Source: Pseudomonadota bacterium
GTDB taxonomy: Bacteria; Bdellovibrionota; Bdellovibrionia; Bdellovibrionales; JAEYZS01
DNA: 10,673 bases
Assembly: GCA_023427925.1 (NCBI GenBank)
Contig: JAEYZS010000225.1
Location: forward strand, 1-10,673
Reading direction: 5' to 3'
The translations under genes and the position numbers were made by a program. Positions 6,489 to 10,673 of the stretch are shown piece by piece. The first letter of the stretch is position 1; each line of letters starts with the position of its first letter. A model generated the notes under the pieces. It did no database searches, had not been told where the DNA came from, and saw only the letters and a list, made by a program, of their open reading frames with translations.

Positions 6489-6526
6489 AGCAAAAGACAA
6501 CACCCGAGAGGGCATTGTCTTTTGCT
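6489..6526. terminator. Bidirectional terminator between convergent genes
   Basis: AGCAAAAGACAA (6489-6500) pairs perfectly with TTGTCTTTTGCT (6515-6526). Inside, after a 2x2 mismatch, CCC and GGG close a GAGA loop, which is a GNRA tetraloop. It sits between the 3' ends of the DUF6491 gene (plus) and the disordered-protein gene (minus, stop at 6548), so it can serve both. The T tract lies inside the stem rather than after it, so termination may be imperfect. Confidence 0.65.
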
Positions 6527-6547
6527 GAAGACGTGTGAACGAGTTAA

Positions 6548-7198
6548 TTAGTATTGTCTGCGGCTTTGATAGTTGGAGTATCCACCGAAGCTGCTATTGT
6601 CGTTATCATTTTCGTCGTCGAAGTCATCGTTATATGACGAGAATTGTCTTCGAGATCCAGAACGAGAAGAATCACCAAATCGTGAAGGACTGCCGTATCT
6701 AGAAGAGGATTGGTTTCTGCGAGACCGTCCGACAGAATCGTTTTCCGATCGTCCAGAGCTACTGTCTTCGTAACCGCTGCCGTATCTAGTTCCGTAATCT
6801 TCGTAACCAGAGTCATTGTTCCCATATGAGGATGATCCATAGCGATTCATAGAGGATTCATTAGACTGTCTACCATATCGGCTCGATCGGCCACGTCTGT
6901 CTGAAGATCCTCTTGAGCCTCGTGAGGAAGTGTAATCTTCGTCGTCAAGGTTTCTTCTTTGACCTGAGCTTCGGCTTGAACTTTCCCATGATGGACCCGA
7001 GAAACCAGGTTGTGCATAGAGAGGGTTATCGTCGTCATCGGCGTAACTAAAGTTGGATTCTCTGTTATCCTCGAAATCATTATAGTCATCATAGTAGTCT
7101 CTTGACCTATTACGTTGCCTTCTACCTTCTCCGTAGTGTGCTCTGCGTGGAGTATTATAGTCGAAATCTTCATAAGACTGATGTCTATTGTTGGCCAT
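6548..7198 (-). CDS. Lysine-free Arg/Tyr-rich intrinsically disordered protein
   Basis: 216-residue low-complexity protein with no known domain. The start at 7198 (MANNRHQ) is chosen because AAGGAG lies six bases upstream; the longer in-frame start at 7234 has no such site and adds 12 residues including the only lysine. By my count there are 32 Arg, no Lys, no Cys and about 21 Tyr. The rest is mainly Ser, Gly, Asp, Asn, Glu and Gln; only two Leu and one Val occur. Repeated units such as SSRYG, GYEDYG and SGYED alternate with acidic runs (ADDDDNP, NDDFDDENDNDN). This is the Arg/Tyr 'sticker' composition seen in condensate-forming proteins of eukaryotes. No signal peptide, so probably cytoplasmic. 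It faces away from a DUF2383 gene, which suggests a stress-related pair. The function is inference. Confidence 0.75.
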   Translation of the reverse strand: MANNRHQSYEDFDYNTPRRAHYGEGRRQRNRSRDYYDDYNDFEDNRESNFSYADDDDNPLYAQPGFSGPSWESSSRSSGQRRNLDDEDYTSSRGSRGSSDRRGRSSRYGRQSNESSMNRYGSSSYGNNDSGYEDYGTRYGSGYEDSSSGRSENDSVGRSRRNQSSSRYGSPSRFGDSSRSGSRRQFSSYNDDFDDENDNDNSSFGGYSNYQSRRQY

Positions 7199-7245
7199 AT
7201 TTTTTCTCCTTTGGTTGATTAACAAATATTCCAAAGACTATAAAT

Positions 7246-7261
7246 AGCAATGGCCATGCCC
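7246..7261 (-). promoter_or_regulatory. Candidate sigma-54 promoter of the disordered-protein gene
   Basis: Read on the minus strand, GGGCATGGCCATTGCT fits the sigma-54 consensus TGGCACG-N4-TTGCW with two changes. The invariant GG and GC are separated by exactly 10 bp. The transcription start would be near 7235, leaving a leader of about 37 nt before the ATG at 7198. No good sigma-70 pair was found in the same place. No enhancer site was identified. Confidence 0.4.
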
Positions 7262-7484
7262 TCCTCTATTGATGATAAAAGCAACGTCATCGTATCATGG
7301 TTTTTTGTACCTCATTAATGGGTGAATATTCCTCAAAGTGGATTGAAGCAATTTTGCCACAGAGAAAGGGAAAAAGGTCTCAACACGATAGCTTAAATAA
7401 AAATTTTGCTTTTTCATCATGGTCTTGCTCTTGCTTCTTTATATCAATGTAAATTTTTACTAACTGTAAGTAAGGAGTGAAGAT

Positions 7485-8012
7485 ATGCAGGAAACCTATA
7501 TTACCCCGATCACGGGAGATATTCCGAGAGACTTTTATAAGGAGGGAAGTAAGGTCAATTACATTGACGAAAACAAAAGTGATTACCTTAATAAAATTTT
7601 AAGAGGTGAGATCAGCGCAGTGGAAGCCTACGAGCAAGTGATTCCTAAGTTTACGGACGAGGGTGATAGATTTCGCCTTTCTGGCATTCGAAATGAGCAT
7701 TCCCGCAACGTTGAGAAGCTCAGAGCATTGATTGAGAACACTCGCTTTGCTCCCGATGAAGACTCTGGAGTTTGGGGAACGTTTGTTTCTACATTGATGA
7801 GCTCAGCTTCTATAATCAGTAACACGGCAATTTTAAATGCGTTAATTGGTGGTGAAGAGCACGGTTTGACTCTCTATAGAAATACCGCGGATTTTTCACT
7901 CTCTGTTGAAGAGAAAAAAATTATTTTCGACGACATTATTCCAAGTCTAAATCGTCACGTGGCTTCATTAGAGAATATGGTAACCGAACAGAGTGACTCC
8001 GTACCGTCTTGA
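7485..8012 (+). CDS. DUF2383 (PA2169-type) ferritin-like four-helix protein
   Basis: 175-residue cytoplasmic protein of the DUF2383/PA2169 four-helix-bundle family. After about 30 variable residues come helix 1 with AVEAYEQV (E47, E50), helix 2 with IRNEHSRNVEKL (E71, H72), the family linker APDEDSGVWGTFVSTLM (about 89-105), helix 3 with GGEEHGLTLY (E124, E125, H126) and helix 4 with LNRHVASLENM (H158). The Glu/His placement resembles ferritin-like di-metal sites, but whether metal binds is unknown. The family is often stress-linked in other bacteria. The start has AAGGAG (7472-7477) seven bases upstream. The gene is divergent from the disordered-protein gene and is closed by a strong terminator, so it is transcribed alone. 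Confidence 0.8.
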   Translation: MQETYITPITGDIPRDFYKEGSKVNYIDENKSDYLNKILRGEISAVEAYEQVIPKFTDEGDRFRLSGIRNEHSRNVEKLRALIENTRFAPDEDSGVWGTFVSTLMSSASIISNTAILNALIGGEEHGLTLYRNTADFSLSVEEKKIIFDDIIPSLNRHVASLENMVTEQSDSVPS

Positions 8013-8042
8013 TCCGTACTTAGTTAAAAAATTCCAGATAAA

Positions 8043-8074
8043 AGCTCACCTTTTTTAGCAAGGTGAGCTCTTTT
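8043..8074 (+). terminator. Intrinsic terminator after the DUF2383 gene
   Basis: AGCTCACCTT (8043-8052) pairs perfectly with AAGGTGAGCT (8060-8069) around a 7-nt loop and is followed by CTTTT (8070-8074). It lies 30 bases after the stop codon. A classic rho-independent shape that separates this gene from lexA. Confidence 0.85.
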
Positions 8075-8163
8075 GCAGCTTCCCATTATCTATAAATACC
8101 TGTAAATATTAATTAATTGTTGATCTCGTCTAGTTTGTTAAAACTTTTTTAAAAAGCTCTTGA

Positions 8164-8181
8164 AGTACGGTAAATGTACGG
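8164..8181 (+). promoter_or_regulatory. Putative LexA operator 1 (GTAC-N7-GTAC)
   Basis: AGTACGGTAAATGTACGG contains two GTAC boxes (8165-8168 and 8176-8179) 11 bp apart, one helical turn. The same arrangement recurs 28 bp downstream. It lies just upstream of the lexA promoter, where autoregulatory operators are normal. It differs from the TTAC-N3-GTAA motif that I recall for B. bacteriovorus LexA, although GGTAAATGTAC carries parts of it. Confidence 0.5.
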
Positions 8182-8191
8182 ATATGTTTTG

Positions 8192-8209
8192 AGTACGAGG
8201 TTTGTACGG
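8192..8209 (+). promoter_or_regulatory. Putative LexA operator 2 overlapping the -35 region
   Basis: AGTACGAGGTTTGTACGG repeats operator 1 with identical outer sequence (AGTACG and TGTACGG) and different middle bases; GTAC boxes are at 8193-8196 and 8204-8207. Its right box overlaps the lexA -35 hexamer (TTGTAC, 8202-8207), so a bound repressor would block RNA polymerase. Confidence 0.5.
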
Positions 8210-8229
8210 TATAGCAAAAAGGCTATAAT
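8202..8229 (+). promoter_or_regulatory. lexA promoter
   Basis: TTGTAC (8202-8207), a 16-bp spacer and a perfect TATAAT (8224-8229). The transcription start would be near 8236, leaving a very short leader before the ATG at 8253, with AAGGAG at 8237-8242 and a second purine-rich GAAGG at 8242-8246. Confidence 0.6.
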
Positions 8230-8252
8230 CCAACACAAGGAGAAGGTCTCGA

Positions 8253-8843
8253 ATGCAAAACTTAACTGTGAATCAGAAAAAAGTTTTCGACTTCATTAAG
8301 AAATACCAAGAACGGTATGGTTTTCCTCCCACTTATGAAGTCATCGCCAAAAACTTTGGATACTCAGGTAAGTCCTCCGTACAACATTACATAGATGCAC
8401 TTATTGCCAAAGGGTACTTAACGAAAGAGAGGTATTTATCACATGGCCTAATCCTTCATGAAGAAGGAAATCTAATTCCCCTACTAGGTAAAGTAGCAGC
8501 CGGAGCTCCCTTAGAGCACAAAAAATATGATGAAAGAATAGAGGTACCCTTGGCAATGCTAAAGGGCCCCGGCTCCTACTTTGCTCTTCAAGTTCAAGGT
8601 CAATCAATGATTGGCGAAGGAATATTAGATGGCGATTTTGTAATAGTAAGAGAACAGAATACCGCAAATAACGGTGACATTATTGTTGCAGAAGTTGATT
8701 ACGAAGCGACCATTAAAAAGTTTTTTAAGAAAAAAGCGCAGATTGAACTTCATTCTGCAAATCCAGAATTCAAACCTATTATTGTTAAAGATGATATCCC
8801 TTTTAAAATTTCAGGGATTTATTTAGGACTTATAAGGTATTAG
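8253..8843 (+). CDS. lexA: LexA repressor, SOS master regulator
   Basis: 196-residue LexA (E. coli: 202). It represses SOS genes until RecA filaments stimulate its self-cleavage. The winged-helix DNA-binding domain is at 1-70, with the FPPTYEVIAKNFGY segment (24-37) and the recognition region SGKSSVQHYIDAL (38-50). The cleavage bond is A83-G84 in KVAAGAPL. The S24-type catalytic domain has S118 in GQSMIGEGILDGD and K155 in ATIKKFF. The recognition region differs from the gamma-proteobacterial one, which agrees with a different operator. Two GTAC-type operator candidates and a good -10 precede it, so autorepression is likely. A 29-codon hydrophobic ORF begins two bases after the stop and may be co-expressed. 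Confidence 0.96.
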   Translation: MQNLTVNQKKVFDFIKKYQERYGFPPTYEVIAKNFGYSGKSSVQHYIDALIAKGYLTKERYLSHGLILHEEGNLIPLLGKVAAGAPLEHKKYDERIEVPLAMLKGPGSYFALQVQGQSMIGEGILDGDFVIVREQNTANNGDIIVAEVDYEATIKKFFKKKAQIELHSANPEFKPIIVKDDIPFKISGIYLGLIRY

Positions 8844-8844
8844 T

Positions 8845-8934
8845 ATGGTTAAAAAAGAAGTGTGGTTCTTTCAAGCCCAAAGAATATTCTTTATAGTCCT
8901 GCTTTTAAAAGTTTTATTTTTACTTAACTTATAA
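8845..8934 (+). CDS. Putative 29-aa single-span membrane peptide downstream of lexA
   Basis: Short ORF from ATG 8845 to TAA 8932-8934. It begins two bases after the lexA stop and has AAGG (8834-8837) seven bases upstream, inside the end of lexA, so translation could be coupled. The product begins MVKKEVWFF and continues into a hydrophobic stretch (IFFIVLLLKVLFLLNL, residues 14-29), enough for one membrane span with a basic N-terminus. Size and SOS context recall the LexA-controlled 29-aa toxin TisB of E. coli, but there is no sequence similarity that I can see. The surrounding DNA is AT-rich, and AT-rich codons favour Phe, Leu and Ile by chance, so this may be a spurious ORF. Confidence 0.4.
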   Translation: MVKKEVWFFQAQRIFFIVLLLKVLFLLNL

Positions 8935-8981
8935 ATTTTTTTTAATTTTATTTATGACGACAGAGTCAGAAAGTAGAGTTT

Positions 8982-10049
8982 ATGAAAACACCTTTCATGA
9001 AAACTCCAGGGCGTTCCTCTACTCAAAACGAAATGGGACGTTTTGAAAGTCAGCATCATGAGTTGGATTTGTCACACTATGAGTGGCTTGATCCAGAGGA
9101 AGAATTTACTCTTAAGACAAAGTTCTTTGAAGATTCGACAAAGTCTATTGTTTCAAAGCATGAAAGTCCTGACTTAGGGTTTGGATTTACATTAAACCCT
9201 TATAGAGGTTGCGAGCACGGATGTGCGTATTGTTATGCTCGTCCTACACATGAGTACTTAGGATATTCTGCTGGATTAGATTTTGAATCAAAAATATTTG
9301 TTAAAGCAAAAGCGCCGGAACTATTACGAGAAAAATTCATGTCCAAGAGTTGGAAGCCAGCTTCGATATTTTTGAGTGGGATTACTGATTGTTATCAACC
9401 CATCGAGCGCAAGCTCGAAATCACAAGAAATTGTCTCAAAGTTTTTAACGATTTTAATAATCCTTTGTTTATTGTGACAAAGAACAGCTTGGTGACAAGA
9501 GACATAGATATTCTAAGTGAGCTTGCTCAGAAAAACTTAGTGAGCGTGACACTTTCGATTACCACTTTGGATTTTGAACTCTCAAGAAAGTTAGAACCTA
9601 GAACCTCAACTCCTCAGGCAAAGCTTGAGGCCATCAAAGCCCTATCCCATGCTGGAATTCCGGTGGGTGTGAATATCGCACCCACCATTCCAGGTCTCAC
9701 GGATCATGAAATACCCAGGATTTTAGAGGCTGCGGCCAATGCTGGAGCAAAACATGCAAGCTATGTTGTTCTTAGACTACCATATTCTGTAAAAGATATT
9801 TTTGCAGATTGGATACGAACGAATTATCCCGAAAAATCAGACAAAGTTATCAATTACATCAAAGAGATGAGAGGCGGCAAGCTCTACGATGCCAACTTTG
9901 CAACTCGAATGATCGGGCAAGGTGAGAAGGCGACAAGCATAGCAAACGTCTTTGAGGTTTTCGCAAAGAAATACGGGTTTAATCAAACTAAAAAAGATAA
10001 GCCCCTCGTCGAATTCAAACGACCGACAGATCAGATGGAGTTCTTTTAA
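8982..10049 (+). CDS. PA0069-family radical SAM protein
   Basis: 355-residue radical SAM protein of the PA0069/Rv2578c family, of normal length. The 4Fe-4S motif is C77-x3-C81-x2-C84 in YRGCEHGCAYCYARPTHE, which with the following PTHEYLG is characteristic of this family. The N-terminal GRSSTQNEMGRFE also fits its usual start (GRGA...NP..RFE). Further family stretches are SGITDCYQPIE, FIVTKN, LEPRTSTPQAKLEAI and GVNIAPTIPGLTD. These enzymes bind S-adenosylmethionine and make a 5'-deoxyadenosyl radical; the substrate of this family is unknown to me. The beginning MKTPF-MKTPG is a duplicated start, so ATG 8997 is an alternative; 8982 has a weak AGTAGAG upstream. It follows lexA by 138 bp; no strong promoter is visible in the AT-rich gap. 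Confidence 0.88.
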   Translation: MKTPFMKTPGRSSTQNEMGRFESQHHELDLSHYEWLDPEEEFTLKTKFFEDSTKSIVSKHESPDLGFGFTLNPYRGCEHGCAYCYARPTHEYLGYSAGLDFESKIFVKAKAPELLREKFMSKSWKPASIFLSGITDCYQPIERKLEITRNCLKVFNDFNNPLFIVTKNSLVTRDIDILSELAQKNLVSVTLSITTLDFELSRKLEPRTSTPQAKLEAIKALSHAGIPVGVNIAPTIPGLTDHEIPRILEAAANAGAKHASYVVLRLPYSVKDIFADWIRTNYPEKSDKVINYIKEMRGGKLYDANFATRMIGQGEKATSIANVFEVFAKKYGFNQTKKDKPLVEFKRPTDQMEFF

Positions 10050-10053
10050 TATC

Positions 10054-10113
10054 AAGGCACCCCTTTTGCTAAGTAATTGGCAGATTCTATATATCTAGTG
10101 TGGGGTGCTTTTT
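10054..10113 (+). terminator. Terminator whose 3' arm holds the next gene's ribosome site
   Basis: GCACCCC (10057-10063) pairs perfectly with GGGGTGC (10102-10108), extended by a G-U and two A-U pairs, and is followed by TTTTT (10109-10113). The 38-nt loop is long and contains a promoter-like sequence. The T tract ends one base before the ATG of the following gene, and GGGGTG in the 3' arm is its only Shine-Dalgarno-like sequence. Confidence 0.6.
10066..10095 (+). promoter_or_regulatory. Candidate promoter inside the terminator loop
   Basis: TTGCTA (10066-10071; four of six) with TATATA (10088-10093; 16-bp spacer) or TATATC (10090-10095; 18-bp spacer). Initiation would be near 10100, giving a leader of about 15 nt that contains only the 3' arm of the terminator stem, so the ribosome site would be unpaired. 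Confidence 0.35.
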
Positions 10114-10114
10114 C

Positions 10115-10673
10115 ATGAATAAAATATATGTTGTTGCCATAATTATTACCATGGCAGGAAGCTCATTTGCTCAGGTTCCGGCTAGCGATGACTGGTTTGG
10201 AGTATCAGGTCGAGTACGTTCAATTGATCGCTGGGAAGAAAAACCAGATGGTACGCAACACACTGTGCGTGGACAGCTAAGAGCGGATGCATGGATTAAT
10301 CTCAGCTCCGATGGCTGCGTAAAGCTTAATGCTCGTTTGACCAGTGGATCTAATTTCAATAGTGAGTGGTTGGTCTCGGGAATCGCTGATGGGATCGAAA
10401 GCTATGATATTAATATCAGACGGCTTTATGTGGATATGAAGTGTCTCGAAGGTCTCAAGCTCGAAGCAGGCGCGATGCCAGTAATTACAGATGGACGACT
10501 AGGTTTGAGTGATTATGGATGGGTCGATGGCGTACGAGTTGTAATGGAAAAAAATGATCGCAAGATGATTTTGACGGTTGGTGAAATTAATGACCTTAAA
10601 ACACCAAACGTGTTTAAAAGAGATCGCGATGGGGTCAATTATGTTCAAGCTGAAGTGACACAGAAATTTGGAA
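10115..10673 (+). CDS. Porin-like outer-membrane protein, 3' end outside window
   Basis: Partial gene with 186 codons in the window and no stop. Signal peptide at residues 1-19 (MNKIYVVAIIITMAGSSFA, then QVPAS). The mature part alternates polar and non-polar residues in strands ending in aromatic residues: WFGVSGRVRSID, VRGQLRADAWINL, VKLNARLTSGSNF, YDINIRRLYVDM and LKLEAGAMPVI. This suits a transmembrane beta-barrel of the porin type, with a single cysteine pair candidate (DGCVKL and DMKCLEG, in adjacent strands). The motif LTSGSNF followed by an inter-strand region and GAMPV..DGRL resembles porin-like proteins that report a first strand, a constriction and a second hairpin; I cannot name the family. 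It has its own promoter candidate in the loop of the upstream terminator. Confidence 0.75.
   Translation, partial: MNKIYVVAIIITMAGSSFAQVPASDDWFGVSGRVRSIDRWEEKPDGTQHTVRGQLRADAWINLSSDGCVKLNARLTSGSNFNSEWLVSGIADGIESYDINIRRLYVDMKCLEGLKLEAGAMPVITDGRLGLSDYGWVDGVRVVMEKNDRKMILTVGEINDLKTPNVFKRDRDGVNYVQAEVTQKFG

Noticed and set aside
6544-7173. Other-frame ORFs across the disordered-protein gene (6544-6840 and 6847-7173 minus, 6573-6773 plus)
   Set aside because: Low-complexity sequence keeps alternative frames open; the chosen frame alone has a ribosome site and a coherent composition.
7199-7234. Longer N-terminus for the disordered protein (start at 7234)
   Set aside because: The extra residues cover the AAGGAG ribosome site of the internal start and contain residues foreign to the rest of the protein.
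8001-8019. A third GTAC pair (8001-8004 and 8016-8019) as another LexA site
   Set aside because: Box spacing is 15 rather than 11 bp, it lies at the end of the DUF2383 gene before a strong terminator, and the flanking bases match only partly. Most likely chance.
8902-8911. Palindrome CTTTTAAAAG followed by a T-rich stretch as a lexA terminator
   Set aside because: The stem would be almost all A-U with no loop left after pairing, and it lies inside the putative small ORF; too weak to call.

Overview
The window looks like chromosomal DNA from a predatory deltaproteobacterium-like lineage (Bdellovibrionota). The low GC content suggests something nearer Pseudobdellovibrio or B. exovorus than B. 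bacteriovorus. This placement is inferred from general character: many small secreted proteins without recognisable family, a DUF6491 lipidless periplasmic protein, a PA0069-type radical SAM protein and a LexA of standard length. No rRNA, tRNA, CRISPR array, IS element or integrase is visible.

Layout. (1) Positions 1-584, minus strand: 5' part of a gene for an exported or membrane-anchored protein with an HD-hydrolase-like residue pattern. (2) Positions 585-835: divergent regulatory gap with a perfect 14-bp palindrome and an 8-bp direct repeat. (3) Positions 836-6081, plus strand: a tightly packed operon of seven exported proteins. The first six (183-208 aa) look like highly diverged tandem paralogs with the same layout: signal peptide, short basic helical module, a strand-strand-helix-strand-strand-helix core without cysteine, and in five of them an Arg/Pro-rich tail. 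The seventh (541 aa) combines coiled coils with a Gly/Ala-rich hydrophobic hairpin and also ends in an Arg/Pro tail. I recognise none of the seven; this is the most likely undescribed system here. (4) Positions 6146-6454: small periplasmic DUF6491 protein, then a bidirectional terminator. (5) Positions 6548-7198 (minus) and 7485-8012 (plus): a divergent pair, a lysine-free Arg/Tyr/Ser/Gly/Asp-rich disordered protein with a possible sigma-54 promoter, and a DUF2383 ferritin-like four-helix protein. (6) Positions 8164-8934: lexA with two GTAC-N7-GTAC operator-like elements, one overlapping the -35 region, and a 29-codon hydrophobic ORF two bases downstream that could be SOS co-regulated. (7) Positions 8982-10049: PA0069-family radical SAM protein. 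(8) Positions 10115-10673: 5' part of an outer-membrane porin-like gene whose promoter appears to lie inside the loop of the preceding terminator.

How they fit together. The exported operon probably builds or decorates an envelope or secreted structure, since every product carries a signal peptide and translation is coupled or nearly so through the first six genes. The disordered/DUF2383 pair suggests a stress or dormancy module. lexA and its small downstream ORF suggest an SOS unit. All of these functional links are inference from arrangement and sequence character.
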